A stretch of DNA of 64,000 bases from Trema orientale (Eukaryota > Streptophyta > Magnoliopsida > Rosales > Cannabaceae): assembly GCA_002914845.1 (NCBI GenBank), contig JXTC01000301.1, positions 238,390-302,389 on the forward strand, given 5' to 3'. The first letter of the stretch is position 1, and each line of letters starts with the position of its first letter. A model generated the notes under the pieces. The model was not told the origin of the DNA, did no database searches, and saw only the letters and a list, made by a program, of their open reading frames with translations. Shown piece after piece: positions 1-12,752 of this stretch. The translations under genes were made by a program, and so were the position numbers.

Positions 1-2347
1 CCCCCACTTCCCCTCAACCTATGGACCTAATTCATCATATTTGACAATCATTTTGTCCTATTAGTCGGAATGGGGAGAGAAAAAAATAAGAGATCAACTA
101 ACAGAAACCAAGGTGACTCCAGGCTTCACCAAAGGGCCAACATATATATGTGACTCTCTAAGCCCTCTCACTCTCCCAATTAGCCGCCCCCAGTTGAGCA
201 TTTAGTGACCCCTTTCCAATTCTGGTTACTTCCCTCTTGGCCCTCTCTCTCTCTCTCTCTCTCTCTCTAGATTTGGTGCACAGAAACATGTACAGCGCCC
301 CATGTTTTGGGTTTCTTGGCCATTGGAGGCTCCGATGCGCCACTTCACGAGGCCACTGTACTGTGTTTTGTCCTTCTTTTGGCTTACCTTGCTTGACTCT
401 TTCATCAGCTTTCTATTGTATATATTTAACTTTTACTCTTTTTTTTTTTTTTTTTTCCTTTTTGGCTGCAAAATATAGTTTAGTTACTTGATGTATATTT
501 CTTTTATTAGTTTATGTGGTAATGTGGGCATATTGTGAGCATCTTTCCTTATAATATATCTAATCTACTTCTCTTAGTTGATTAAACTAGTTGTTAGTCA
601 ATTAAAACAAAGGAATAATGCTAGTCGCCGCAAGCTAATTAGTGGACAAAAACCTGTATTAATCGTTTGCCAAAATATCTAATTTGAACTTTGACATTGG
701 GATATTTATGTATCTATGATTAATTCCATACATAAATAACAAGTTAGGATAGCTCAAACCTAATACTCGTTTAAAGAAAATAAAACTAAACAACCTACGT
801 TGTTAATATATATATATATAACAACAGTAATATAAATATATACAAGTTTACTTCTAAGATTGCATACGAAATCCAATCAATCCTACAATTTTGTTAATCA
901 CATGATGTTTTGTGAAATGCAAACCAGGTTATTTCAAATAGAACTGAGTTCTGTGGTCCCGTCGAAAATGTTAACGTCAGTTAGTGCATGGATAATTAGT
1001 CTCTAACGTTACGTACTGCAAGAAAAAAACTAGTTTAAATCAAATTAAAACGCGTCCCGGGGTACTCATAAACAATGAGCTCTAATACATTAAATTAAAC
1101 ACTTAAAATTAAACGAAAAAAACAAAACCAATCTAGCTGTACTATTTACAAGCTAGCAGGTTTTAAGAGAAAGCGTCTACATTCAGTACTGTAGTTATGC
1201 TTTGGTTCTATATAAGTTTAAGCTTTAGTCTGACAAAATTGATATTATTTTCATAAAATTCAAAGATAAACTGCCATTTAGAAAAAAAAAAAAAAAAGCG
1301 TAAAGTATATCAAGCTTCCCTTTCGAAAATTTTCTCTTCATTTCTCTAATTTTGTTATACGTATACCACTGAAGTAAATGCTTAGACCGGAGAACTAATT
1401 TACAATTTCTCACTTGATAGTAATCATATATGGTTTTGTGATGCATGTACATAGTGAAATATGAATTAATGAGTTAGACAATCTGATCTTACTAGCTAGG
1501 TATATTACTGTCTTTAACAGTTGATCAAATATATGATTATCACAAAATAGAAACAATCCAACTCTGCAAAGTAATTATATTTTGGTCATCACTTTCTTGG
1601 TCTAAAACTTTTAATAGAAAAAGACACTATATCACATGTATGAAAAGGAGAATTAAATGACAAAAGAGTTCGTACCTTCGGACAGCTTTATCATATAACC
1701 CTGTCTTCAGCAATTATAGACTCACTTTTGAGATCATGAACATATGCATTTTAATTTGACAAACTCGAGAGCCAGATGTTCTGAGTAAATGACCTTATGA
1801 TCTCCATTAATTTTACAATGAAGAATATTAAGCTGTATGTTTGCTAAATTGTCTAATATATAATTGATGACGTGGAACTACTCAAGCCAAACTTTTGGTT
1901 ATAGAATTTGTGCAAGCTGATTAAAAATGTGTTAGGTTTACCATATTTAGTCTATTTGAGTTTTTCAAGGGGTAAATTAAAAATAACAGCGTCTCTTCAG
2001 TAATTGAAAGTTCTTTTTGTTATGTTTTTCCTTCTAAATTATATGCATCAGATCTACCTGTACAACAGCACATATATATATAGCTGATTTTCTTATAGGT
2101 TTATTTATTCTATTATTTAATTATTACCTTATTTTATTGGTGGGTGTTTATATTCCTTTCTTATCCAATATAACACCAGCCTTTAATACTGGTGGGATTT
2201 CATGTCATGTTCTTGAATTCGACACAAAGTGATACTTAACTTTTACCGTTTCACTATTATCAGATCCTATCGCATTTTGTATAGCAAGCATAATAGCATA
2301 ATCGTTTAATGCTTATAGGCATTAATTAGGCGATGAGTAGGTGATAT
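1..2347. other. Intergenic, no gene seen
   Basis: No reading frame here looks like a real protein. Contents are a (CT)n microsatellite at 242-269, a T-run near 429-456, and otherwise AT-rich sequence. The first ~400 bases are more GC-balanced than the rest and could be the flank of a gene outside the window, but nothing proves it. Confidence 0.6.
242..269. repeat. (CT)n microsatellite
   Basis: About 14 CT dinucleotides in an uninterrupted run, read directly from the sequence. A short open frame across it is an artefact of the repeat. Confidence 0.9.
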
Positions 2348-2356
2348 TTCATTTTT

Positions 2357-2729
2357 AGGGTGAATTGCCAAAAAATATCATGAGATTTGGATATTCTGTA
2401 ATTTAAATCTTGAAAATTAGACTTTATAAAATAATACTCTGAGATTACGAATTTCTGAAAATTAGTACATTAAGTTGATTTTTTGAATAACATTAACTGG
2501 TAAAAGACAATAATATGATCAAAATTAATGAGAATAATAATGACTAATCTAGTTTTAATATAGGATATTATTGTTTTTTTGTTACTAAAATTGGTTAAAA
2601 TGTCAGTCCATAGTATTGATTTTCAAAAATTCTTAATCTCAGAATATTATTTTGCAGAGTCCAAACTTCAATGTTTAAATTACAAAACACTCAAACTTTA
2701 ATGTGTTTTTTTTTTTTTCCAGTTCACCC
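2357..2729. mobile_element. MITE, probably Mutator-like
   Basis: About 373 bp bounded by short inverted ends: AGGGTGAATTG on the left and AGTTCACCC on the right. The flanks carry a near-matching 9-bp direct repeat (TTCATTTTT before, TTTATTTTT after; 8 of 9), and 9 bp is the Mutator-like target-site length. The interior is AT-rich and has no coding capacity. The 1-bp placement of the left end is uncertain because the flank is T-rich. Confidence 0.55.
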
Positions 2730-2739
2730 TTTATTTTTA

Positions 2740-4287
2740 CTATATATTTCTATAAAGAATATTGTATGTTTGTAGCATTATCAAATTTGAGCCTCCTTAA
2801 TACAAATTATCAAATAAAGAAAGTATAAATTATTTATAAAACTAGATCTCTCATTTAATGAAAATTTTTGAATTTTGAATTTATTCCCGACTCTCCCAAA
2901 ACTTGACCTGGTAAAAATTTTCGTCTAAGGTCAAGTACAAAAGGAAAAAAAAAAAAAAAAGGATCTCTGGCTAACACGCAAACATAGTCGGTGTTGGTAG
3001 GATACTATAGGTAGCGAAGTACAAGGTGTTTTGGAGTTTATTAGGAAAAGTGGTATTTAAATAATTATAGATATGCAATATGATAACGAAAGTTAGTTTT
3101 AGAGCTAGTTTTGATAACATTTATTATCATGAGGGCATTAGTAGACCTTTTAAGTGCGATGGCTTGATTTTATTTGTAATACATATATATATAGTTTCTA
3201 CCACTCAGCTTTTTGGGTTATTTTAATATATGATTAAAATAAAACTTATCCATTTATTTTTCCCTAAAAAGAGTAAGGCTCTGGACCAAAAGTAAAATTT
3301 GTAACCACAGCAATGACTATCGAATGTATATCCAAATTTATTGTTTTTCAGGATTTTCAACGTATAGCCACACAAAATTATTACATAATATATCTAGAAG
3401 ACTCAGTTTTAACATTGTTGATTACACTTTAAAGACTGAAAAACAACAAAACTATATGTCTATATTGGAAGAACCGAAAATATACTAGAATCTTGTTGGA
3501 AAAGAATACGTCCCATATTATATAAAGAGCAAATATCTATATATTTGTACGAATTCTATAATACTTAACACTACATATTAATAAAATGTGAAATCAACCG
3601 CAAATTTACATGTGATCAATTGTTATCGTCATTATATCTTCATTGTATTTTATCGCCTTGAGGAAAATGTAATTTTTTTTTATTATTAGATTAATTATTC
3701 CGTTGGTTTCTAGAGTAAACTTTTCCAACTATTCTCTTTTATTCTTTTGGATATGTACACTGATGCTTTTTTTTTTTTTGAAAAGCCTAGATATATACTT
3801 CGTCAGTGAGTTTTTGTTTAGTATAAATGCACCTAAGTAATTTCATATAATACTTAATTTTAGTGTTGGTCCCTAATAAATTTTGAACTTTTCTTTCATA
3901 ATCAAGTTTAACGTCATTATTCTTTATTTTTCGACTTTAGAGACCGAAACAAGTTTTTTGAAATATTTTAGATATCTACAATATAATTAACCGTTAATTG
4001 TTAGGAAAATTGGCAATTCAAATAAAATTGTCAAGATAGATAAGCACCCGAACGTGATTGGGTTTCTCAACAAGAACTATTTTTAACTATTTATTGGGTA
4101 AAAAGAAATGAATTGGGTAATTGATTTTAGAATAATTTTAGCTACAGGAAAAAAATAGAAATCCCAAAATAGTATATTATTCATATTTTTCACAACTATA
4201 ATTTTCTTTTTCAATTGAACTAATACAACTATTAATAATTAATTTTTTGTTTTAGTTCATGGTGTCAGAGTGGATATGACATGCCTT
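2740..4287. other. AT-rich intergenic, nothing recognised
   Basis: No coding frame, RNA gene or clear terminal repeat is visible. There are A- and T-runs at about 2944-2960 and 3768-3780. Confidence 0.6.
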
Positions 4288-4290
4288 TTA

Positions 4291-4755
4291 AGGGCCGTTT
4301 AGTATAAGGTAATCCCAGTTTTTAGATTAATGGGAATGCTAAAGATGATGATATGATTATCTGGTATCCAGAATAAATGTGTTTGGTTGCACACAGTAAT
4401 CTTGTCTATGATTCCTGGGATGTTAGATAACTGTGTTTAATTGCGCATGAGAATGTGCTTAAATTAAAATTAAAAAACAATTATAAAATTAAATTACTTA
4501 TAAAATAATAAAATTTGTTAGCATAAAATAAAATAATTTGCTATAATTCTTGGGATGTCGTATTTTTTTTTTTTGGTTTCATTTTTTAGAGTGAATTTTA
4601 GATGGAGGGTTATTTAGAATTCACATGTTTTGAAAATTTTAAAATGACCCTCACTTAAGAGGATTTGATTCCTGAGGTAATTACTTTACTGGGTATTAAA
4701 ATGATACCAACATGGGGATGTATTGAAATACCCATTCCCACCACTAAACAGCCCC
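4291..4755. mobile_element. Tourist-like (PIF/Harbinger) MITE
   Basis: A 465-bp element with 13-bp inverted ends, AGGGCCGTTTAGT on the left and the reverse complement of GGGGCTGTTTAGT on the right. It is flanked by TTA on both sides (4288-4290 and 4756-4758). A GGGxxTGTTTxGT terminus plus a 3-bp TTA/TAA duplication is characteristic of PIF/Harbinger MITEs. The interior is AT-rich. A 113-codon open frame starting inside it and running out at 5006 is not protein-like. Confidence 0.75.
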
Positions 4756-4759
4756 TTAA

Positions 4760-5800
4760 ATTATTAATCCTTACTCATTTGCAATGTGAATACATTAATT
4801 CTCTTCTTGAGTATTTATTTGGTTCAACTTTCAAATGCATGAAAGGTACATATCTCTTACATTTTTTCAATGGGATTTGTAACTTTTTAGTTCAAAAGTG
4901 TACAATCATACTTATTGGGATATTTTGGGTGAGTTTTCAATGGATATTTTTATTTTTACTCCATGGATGGGTAAATTTGACTAATTTAGAAATAAACCTA
5001 CAATAACAAGTCATCTCATTCAATATATTAATTTCTAATTCTTTCTTATTTATTTCTTTTTTGAAAATTTAATTTAAAGTTTTAATTTTTTAATTATCTT
5101 TGATTTAAAACTATATGCACTATTGTATCTTCAATATTTCATAAAATTTCTTTTTTACTGTACGACAGGTAAAATCCAAAGTAGTATAATTTTCATATTA
5201 TGAAAAAGTTATTTTCTTAAATTAAAAAAAAATGAATAAAGCAACTATATTGAAAGAAAATTTGTTTAAAAAAAAAATTATGTGTGAAACAGCTTAAGAT
5301 TTGTACATCTTTTGTTGTGTTTTTTTCCAATGAATAAGATAGTTGAGAGTGATTTAGAATTATAAGTATTTTTCACTAGTTTCATTTTCTTATAAAAAAA
5401 AAAGAAAATAAAAAAAATTGGCCAACTCATCACGTTACCCATCTTTTTAATAAAAAAAAATAAACTTTCTATATTTATATATATATTATAATAATTTATT
5501 TAGTAAATCTACTAATATTATTTTAGCTATTAGATTAAAATCCAATGACCCAAATTAGAGTACCCATCCATAGAGTAAAAATAAAAATCTCCATTAAAAC
5601 ATCACCCATTATATATACCCTTTATATATAATTTCATTAATTTCATTTTATTTTCAAACTCAAAGTTCCAATTTATCATAATTACTAAAAAATACAAAGA
5701 GATGTCTACCAAACTTTTAAAAAACATGGATGATTATAATACATGTCATGTCAATATATATGAATTTTGTGTGTCTCTAGCATTATTCAGATCATGTAAT
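4760..5800. other. AT-rich intergenic, nothing recognised
   Basis: Long A/T runs and no gene. Several simple poly-A/T stretches lie between 5220 and 5460. Confidence 0.6.
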
Positions 5801-5802
5801 GC

Positions 5803-5957
5803 TAGCGACAACAAAGATTTACACTAAAATCTCAACATGATGTGACATTCATTTCAACCACTAAACTTTAAATGATGTGACTCCACTTTAAGATAAGATA
5901 ATAGTTGAAATAGATGCCCCTTAATATAAGTTTTTGGTGCAAATTTGTATTGTCCTA
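5803..5957. mobile_element. Short MITE (about 155 bp)
   Basis: The left end reads TAGCGACAACAAAGATTTAC. The reverse complement of the right end reads TTAGGACAATACAAATTTGC. These form imperfect terminal inverted repeats of about 22 bp. No coding capacity. The target duplication is not clear, so the superfamily is unassigned. Confidence 0.5.
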
Positions 5958-5959
5958 AT

Positions 5960-6779
5960 CTTTACTCATTAGAAAAACTAAAGTCACCTCAAATGAAAAA
6001 GCACTCCTAGATAAACAAAGGACATATGGACAGCCTTTGTTAAGGTTAGAAGATGCAATCGTACACATGTATATATACATGTTAGAATTGTCAAATATAA
6101 GTACTTAATAGCAAGAATCATATAACATATCATTCATCCAAAAATATAATACAATACCAAATATTTAAAACTCAATATTAGTAGATGACTATATATTATA
6201 AAGTTTTCTTTTTTTTAAAAAAAAAAAAAAAACTCCAATTGAATTATTATTATATGAAAAAATAGAAATTAACTTGTATATAATCGGGGCGAGGTCGATG
6301 TAGGGCACTCAATCTCAATTATAATTCCAATAGATTGCTAAAATTGGAGTTTTCAATCAATTTAACTTCAATTTAGATTTTTTTTTTAATATATTTAGAC
6401 TTTTGAAAGATTCAGACTAACATAGGATTGTTTAATTGACTCAAGATGGGGGTTCCAAATGAGAATCCCAATATACTAATGGGAAAACCAATCTTCGATG
6501 GGGATTCCTCGAAACTGTTATAGACCAAATTAAATGGTTAGTGATTGTTGACGTGTGAAGACTTTCTTTTTTGACCAAGCATTTAATGCTTGAATAAAGG
6601 CCATATATATACATGAGTTAGTGAACACAGCTTTAGCATAATTAGAGGACACGACTATTGGTGTAATTAATGCACCGTATATTTATATGTAAACCGTGTG
6701 CAAAATCACTTAAAATTATATATGACAAAAACGTGTATCAGCCGTGGAGTAAACCGTGTATTACCTGTATGATATATAT
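5960..6779. other. Intergenic, nothing firm
   Basis: AT-rich. A slightly GC-richer patch near 6285-6310 and again near 6440-6520 may belong to an old DNA element, but I could not find paired ends. Confidence 0.4.
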
Positions 6780-8969
6780 GGTAAAGTTTGGCAAATAACG
6801 AATGAGCATCAGCTATAAATGGGGACCTATTCTTCAGTGCTTATCTTAGAGTGTGAGAAACACAAAGTATTGTGAAAGTAAAAATTAGAGTGAGTTTACC
6901 CTTAAGAGTTAGAGAAAAGTACAATTTTTTTCTTGGGTGTATTCGGGGTCTTGGGTGTGAGTTGAGAGTGTTAAGTGTAAACACTTGTAAAGATTCTTTT
7001 TTCTCCCAATAGTGAAGATTTGCAGCAACCCCGTGCACGTAGCCAAATCTGGTGAACTATGATAATTTTGTATCCTGCGTTTATTTTATTTTGGCATTAT
7101 TTCTTAAATTTATTTTATCGCTTACATTATCATATGTTTATTATGGAGGATATTCCCTAACAAGATCACGCCAGAAACACGGTTTTCCGGCGAAATTTCT
7201 AGCATCTGACTTCCGTTTTGGTCACTGCCAGTATATAGGAGTTTGTCTCACCGCCACCGACTACCTCCAAGTGGTTGCTCAATCAAATTAATCTCCAGTA
7301 AGATTTTTACTACTTTTACCTTTTTTCCAACTTTGTAAAAAGTGATATTTTCGTAAATTTTTGGTTAGGTAATTATTTACCCGAGATAAATTTACGAGGT
7401 GAAAGAGGGTTAAAAATCATGAATAATTACGATTAGTAAAAGTAAAAACGGTAACCGAAAGTGAGATAAATAGTAGTTAGAAAAGAGGACATTTTTTAAA
7501 ATATTTACAGAAGTGGTATTATTGTAATTCTCGGATTTTTTAGCATAACTAATGCTCAGGACCTCGAAACTGAGTTCTGACTTCAAATTTGGACTCAGTG
7601 AGGTTGAGACATATATTTTGATATAAAATACCACTATGTTTCATTGTAGAACGAAAATTAGAATTTCGTGGCTCAAAATTGCACCATTTTACATGCCACG
7701 GATCAGTCTCGCACTGGGACCCATTTTTGATAGGGTATATATATCTAACATAGTATTTTTGGGTGTTCTAAATTTAGTGGTGACCTCTGTTTCTACATTT
7801 GAAGCTCCGATGGAAAAGTTAATTTTTCAAATGGACTTACCGTGAACCAGAAATTGCCGTTTGAATACCTGAGGGATCAACGGGGGATTCTTCGAGCGTC
7901 TTTTGCCTGGTATTACTCCATATCGAGGTAAGGGTTCAATTACCTTATTTTTATATCTAATTTGGATTTAATTACATTAAAATTTATTTATGAAAAATTA
8001 TGATTTTATAATAGTTTAATTAATTACTGTAAACTGTTGGGTTATACTGGAATTAGATTATGTGGTTTATTACACCTATTTTTACATTGTGATTATGGAA
8101 TAAAACAGCAGTGTGCTGTCCATGTACAGTAAATCATAGAATAATGCTAAGTTGAATTTTTAAAGTATGGGTGCATAGTTGAGGTGAACTGTTACATGTT
8201 GTACATACCATAGGATCATACACTTGAGTTCCATTATAGCATTGTAGTATTTTTAGATCATTGGCGAGTTGTTGCAATGCTAGATGAGAGACCTGGGCTC
8301 TTGCATAGATTTTTATCTGATATGCCTATGGGTAGTATCAGGATGCTGGATACCTCTGTTATAGGGGTATTACAGGACCGTGATAGGAGAATGAGAGCTC
8401 ACTTATTTACTTATTGATGTATGATATATACAATGATATGGTTTTGGATTTGGTTTTAAATATGTGAATATTTTGAATACCAATGATTTATAAACTTGAT
8501 TTATAAATGGATTTAAAGGTACTAACCATGCAGGTTTGAGAAATCGCATCCATCTAAAAGGCAATTGAATTCCTACTGAGTATGTGAATACTTACCCCTC
8601 ATTTTTCCCTTCTCAGGTAGTGCTCGGTGTGACTTTGGAAGCTCGAGAGCAGAGTAGTCAGAGGCTAGTTACCTTATTGGAAATTGGTAACTATGTAAAC
8701 TATGTTATATGTCTTGACTTGTAATACATACTTAAGGGCCTATATCACAGACTCGGTCTGTATAATTAGTGTGCTGAATTGTGAGACTACTGATGATGAT
8801 ACTTGGTTTGTTTAAATAAGTTTCATTAACAATTTACGTCTAATGGTGTTCACAAATCTGTGAGAATTTTACTTTTAAAATTATTTTTATAAATTTTCAA
8901 AAATAACTTTTGAATTTCTACTTGAGAAATTTCCTTTCTGCCACTGGCTCGGGTTCGGGTCGTGATACA
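6780..8969 (+). mobile_element. LTR-like retroelement fossil, possibly Ty3/Gypsy
   Basis: A TATA-like box (CTATAAATGGGGACC, near 6814) is followed by transcript-leader-like sequence. The block ends at about 8969 with a GGGTTCGGGTCGTGATACA-type terminus, which resembles 3' ends of some plant Gypsy LTRs. I see no pol domains. It looks like an old LTR remnant with no coding content; the left boundary is not resolved and the family is recalled, not searched. Short open frames inside are not gene-like. Confidence 0.35.
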
Positions 8970-9124
8970 ATAACTATAATGATGTGCATAAAAAGACGTG
9001 TATAATTAATGTTGTTTCTCTCTCTTACTTTTTACTATAAAAAAATGTGTATGATAAATTTTAATTAGTCAAAATGATACCTATGTATAGGTAAAAAAAA
9101 AATATACTTACTAAATTGGTGCCC
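8970..9124. repeat. Partial copy of MITE family A
   Basis: Shares the segment 'CTCTCTTACTTTTTAC...AAAATGATACCTATG...TTGGTGCCC' with fuller copies at 21243-21470 and 24088-24321. The left half is missing: homology begins directly at the end of the LTR-like block, so the LTR edge and the MITE break coincide. Confidence 0.6.
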
Positions 9125-9194
9125 ATATATATATACACAGACTTATATTTATGTGTATGTATATTTTTGTATTATATATTTACATATCCAATTA

Positions 9195-9806
9195 AACCGA
9201 TGAAACTAGGTTTCGTTTGGTTTCATTTTTGTTTGGTTTGGTTTTGGTTTTAGACTTTTCAAAATCATTAGTCTGGTTTGGTTTGTGGTTTCAACATATC
9301 AAATCATTAGAACCAAACCAAACCATGATACTCTTTTAAAATATAATTTTATGTATATATTTACATATATTCGTATAATCAAAGAAGTGATATATCTATA
9401 TATTTTTTATCGGTATCCATAAAAATTATTGTACACTTCACTACACAAATTTAGTAGGTGTCTAGGTTTATGTTTTTTTTTTTTTTTTTTATATATAACT
9501 TAACTCTCTTTTTGTGTTATATTTTACTTTGAAATGAGTTTAAATATATTTGGTCGGTTGTAACAATTTTACAACCAAGTATTTTATTTTAATTTTTGTG
9601 GGATTAATTTATTTTGAAATGTTCAAACAGAATGTAAACCAATAAAACAAACCAACCAAACTAAACCATTGGATATAATTTGGTTTCAGTTTTATCTTAA
9701 AGTTTGAAATTAATGAAATTAAACCGAAATAAACTGATATTTTGGTTTGGTTTCTGATATTATCATTAAACCGATAAAATCAAACCATGAACATCCCTAT
9801 ATATCT
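9195..9806. repeat. AAACCA/TGGTTT-rich palindromic repeat
   Basis: Clusters of TTTGGTTTGG near 9210-9290 and the complementary AACCAAACC near 9300-9325 and 9645-9670 give the block a foldback character. It ends near 9806 with CATGAACATCCCTA, the reverse of the GGGATGTTCATGG-type terminus common in plant hAT-like MITEs. The left terminus is not clear. Confidence 0.5.
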
Positions 9807-9809
9807 ATG

Positions 9810-10620
9810 TTAGACTACAGATAAACTTGGATAAAAACGAATGAGTAAATTAAACTTTAAAAAATCAAGCCCTGCTTATTAACTAAGGAACAACTTGAAT
9901 AATTATTACAAAGATAGAAGCGGAGGAGAATCTATTGACACATTGTTTACTATTGTTTGATTTCTAATTAATGGTGTTAATTCACTCATGCCACCAAAAG
10001 GTTAAGGACATATGAATATTGATAAAGAGAATAACCCAAATTAAAATATTGTTAAGTAGTTATGCTGAAAAGCTAGATAGTGCATGGCATAAAATTATAA
10101 ACAACAAAATTAATTAAGCACACAACACAAAACAAAAAAAAAAAATTGTGTTTTATAAGTCTAGTTATCGAAACAATTTATGCATGTCCTTGCACTCTCT
10201 TACATTTCTTGATCATGAAGCGATAAGTTGATACTCACATTCACATATGTAAACAGTAACTTTAACAAAATTTAACTAAGTTATTGTCGAATGTATGCTT
10301 GTACTTGATTATCATGAGAATGCATGTACAAATTAAGTAGATTATGTAATTGGTTATGGTTATAAAAAATATTTTATTAATTAAGTGCATAATAAAATAT
10401 GTAATAATACGTAACATAACCTGTAATTAAGTATATAGTAAATATATAACCATATTCATAACATATAACTTTTTAATCTGATAAATAAAATGTATTACTT
10501 ATTATCTGAACATATTTATTTTTTATTTTATTTTATTTTTTTGTTCTGTTTTGATTTGGCATGATATGGTCGTACATAACTAAATTGCTTTAAGACACTA
10601 TTTACATTTTATCATATGCT
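9810..10620. other. AT-rich intergenic, nothing recognised
   Basis: No gene or paired repeat ends seen. Confidence 0.6.
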
Positions 10621-10624
10621 ACAT

Positions 10625-10922
10625 ATATAATTGGAGTCACCTTTCCCATATAATGTAAGACCAGTTAACATAACCGCCCAGTTTTATCCATCTGAATTAG
10701 ATTGTTTCCTAAAAGATGTTAATAGTTTATTGACTACTTTTCCGGGTGTTTCAGTTAGCTATGTCTCTAGAGAGTGTAACGATGCAGCTCACGAATTGGC
10801 TAAATTAGCACTTAGGCTAAATGATGAACTTTCTTAGATGGAGGAAATTCCTCCTCCTATCATGTCTGTTGTAATTTCTGATTATTCCATTTAATACAGA
10901 CATTTTCTCAAAAAAGAAAAAA
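10625..10922 (+). mobile_element. 5'-truncated LINE 3' end with RNase H-like tail
   Basis: An open frame through 10837 encodes about 68 residues whose core, 'VSYVSRECNDAAHELAKLAL', matches the C-terminal RNase H signature (xFVxREANxxAHxLAKxAL) at the end of plant L1-type LINE ORF2. After the stop codon comes a short 3' UTR and an A-rich tail (CTCAAAAAAGAAAAAAC, near 10908-10923), as expected for target-primed insertion. No reverse transcriptase part is present, so this is a strong 5' truncation. There is no start codon with support: the frame opens at the truncation point. The alternative, a stray host RNase H-like gene fragment, is less likely given the A-rich tail. Confidence 0.65.
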
Positions 10923-10939
10923 CTATATATGACAACATA

Positions 10940-11215
10940 ATCCTTACTTATAATTAGTCGCCAACACAATCAGTGACTAAAAGTTAAAGAGCTCGTGATT
11001 AAGAGAATTATGTTAGTATCAATAATATTCTGAAAATACAATTATATGCGATAAAATAATGCACTTTTAGTCACAACTAAATTCACTTATATTTATAATT
11101 TGTGACTAAATACTACATTATTTTAGTCGCAATAAACTTTTAATTCATAGTGACTAAAAATTTTGTTTTCTAACTAAAATGTCTTCATTTATTAATGGCC
11201 GGTGACTTTTTTTTT
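10940..11215. repeat. TTAGTCGC/GTGACTAAA subterminal-type repeat, CACTA-like
   Basis: The motif (T)TAGTC(G/A)C and its complement GTGACTAAA recur at least six times on both strands, for example near 10957, 10973, 11067, 11101, 11125 and 11149. Dispersed inverted short motifs of this type are typical of subterminal regions of CACTA or Mutator-like elements. No intact ends seen. Confidence 0.45.
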
Positions 11216-11223
11216 TTTCCTTT

Positions 11224-11245
11224 GGGGGTGGGGGTGGGGGGGGGT
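11224..11245 (+). repeat. G-tract with quadruplex potential
   Basis: Runs of 5, 5 and 9 consecutive G separated by single T. The last run can count as two, so four G3+ tracts are available. This is isolated in very AT-rich DNA. Confidence 0.6.
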
Positions 11246-11249
11246 GTAG

Positions 11250-12420
11250 TTTATAATCTCTGCTTCAATTTCTTTAATTTTAAGTCTCACCCCTCTTTAG
11301 TTTGTTGCTAGACAGACTTTAATTAAGAACATTCATTGAACGCTTGATAGTGATGTAACGCAAGCATAAACGACTCTTATTTCATTTTTATTGCAAATTA
11401 CGTAGAAGGATGATCAGAACAATATAATATACCAGAATTTTCTCAAACAAGGAGAAAAAATCTCATAGTTTGATAGAAGGTTTTTTCTAGACCGGCCTCT
11501 TGCTAAAGGCCACAATGTTTTTTTAATATAGTCAAAAAGCTAATGTAACTTTTTATCAATTCTTTCGTGTTCAATTCAAAAATCTTCACCTAGCATAATT
11601 CCTCTTTGCAGGATTTTTTTTCTCTCTTTTGAAAGAAATATTTTATAATAATATGTTGACAAATTTATTCTACGGATTAAAGACTCAGAAGAAACAAACT
11701 TGCATACCTTTACTCAGAAAAAGGAAAAAAAAAAAAAAAAAACTTGCATACCTTGACAAAATTTATATTCATTTAGTAGTTATATATATGACTAAACTTG
11801 GTTGCTAATATTTGGACTGTTTGATAATATTTTTGTTTTTAAAATTGAAATGAATGAAAATATTCCCAAGATGTTGTTTGAGAAAATTTTGATTATCCAT
11901 TTTGCTTTTAGAAACAAAAAGAAAAAAAATATCATCAAACAAACCATTATATGTTTTGTTATTATATGTTTTGTTTTAAAAGTGAAATAAAGATTTGAAG
12001 GTGTCCTCAATATGTTATTTGAGAAAATCTCCATTATTCGTTTCACTTTTAAAAACTAGAAACATAGATATCGACAAGTATGACTTAAACAGATTTGTTG
12101 ACATAAAAAATTAGATGCATCTCGATATGATTATGTATATGATCATAATTTTTCTTATATTTTCTTTTCAAGATACAGTGTTATTTTTCCTACTCTCCTT
12201 TATACTCTTTTCTTCCACTCATTGACATATATAGACTCTACAAAAATATTTCGCATTTATGATTATATAATAAGTCATTATTAGAGTCTGTAGGTCAAAT
12301 AATAATACAAATGTAAAAAATAGATAAAAAAATACCGCAATATTCTCTTTTCTTCAATTTTTCACTAACAATGTACAAATAAATTGCATTTTATTATTGC
12401 ATATGTAATTGTACAAAAGT
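11250..12420. other. Intergenic with a diverged direct/inverted duplication
   Basis: No gene. At 11819-11942 the ends TGTTTGATAATATTTTTG and AAATATCATCAAACA are inverted to one another. A ~55-base segment near 11872-11925 is repeated, diverged, near 12010-12062 in direct orientation. This looks like a small old foldback element that was partly duplicated. Confidence 0.4.
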
Positions 12421-12437
12421 AATGATCATTTGTATTT

Positions 12438-12570
12438 TTTTTTAAAAAAAAAGTAGAACTTAACTAATGACCTTCACTTATTACAAATAAAGTAAGATAA
12501 TCTACGCACCTTATTGAGAGTTTAATTACAAACTTAATACCCAATTCCTACCTCACCCACCTAGTGGGCT
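12438..12570 (-). mobile_element. Diverged tRNA-derived SINE (copy 1)
   Basis: On the minus strand the 3' part (AGTGAAGGTCATTAGTTAAG) matches the tail of the clearer SINE copies at 12587, 35343 and 47620. Its 5' end, GTAGCCCACTAGGTGGGTGA, is box A-like. It is flanked by GATCATTTGTATTT (12424-12437) and GATCATTTGTATTC (12573-12586), a target duplication shared with the neighbouring copy 2. It is more diverged than copy 2, so probably older. Confidence 0.6.
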
Positions 12571-12586
12571 ACGATCATTTGTATTC

Positions 12587-12752
12587 TTTTTTTTTTTTTT
12601 TTCAAAAAAGTGGGGCTTAACTAATGACCACCACTTACTACAAATTAAAGGAAAATGACATACACACACTACTAAGGTTTGAACTCCTGACCCCCCCAAA
12701 CACACACACACAACCCTCAAACCTTAGACCAACTGAGCTAGCCCCAATTGGC
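12587..12752 (-). mobile_element. tRNA-derived SINE (copy 2)
   Basis: Minus strand: the 5' end reads GGGGCTAGCTCAGTTGGTC, a tRNA-like start with box A. Box B-like GGAGTTCAAACC lies at 12676-12687. Then comes a tail ending in TTAGTTAAGCCCCAC and an A-rich 3' end (the T-run at 12587-12602 on plus). Flanking 14-bp direct repeats are at 12573-12586 and 12755-12768 (13 of 14 match). It belongs to the same family as 35343-35468 and 47620-47778. Confidence 0.8.

Noticed and set aside
237-491. 84-codon plus frame at the window start
   Set aside because: Its first part is the (CT)n repeat read as Leu-Ser and it ends in a T-run; no protein signature.
4665-5006. 113-codon open frame
   Set aside because: Begins inside the Harbinger-like MITE (4291-4755) and runs into AT-rich DNA; no protein signature.
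11792-12046. 84-codon minus frame and matching plus frame
   Set aside because: Both lie in an AT-rich duplicated foldback; composition is Ile/Phe/Lys/Asn only.
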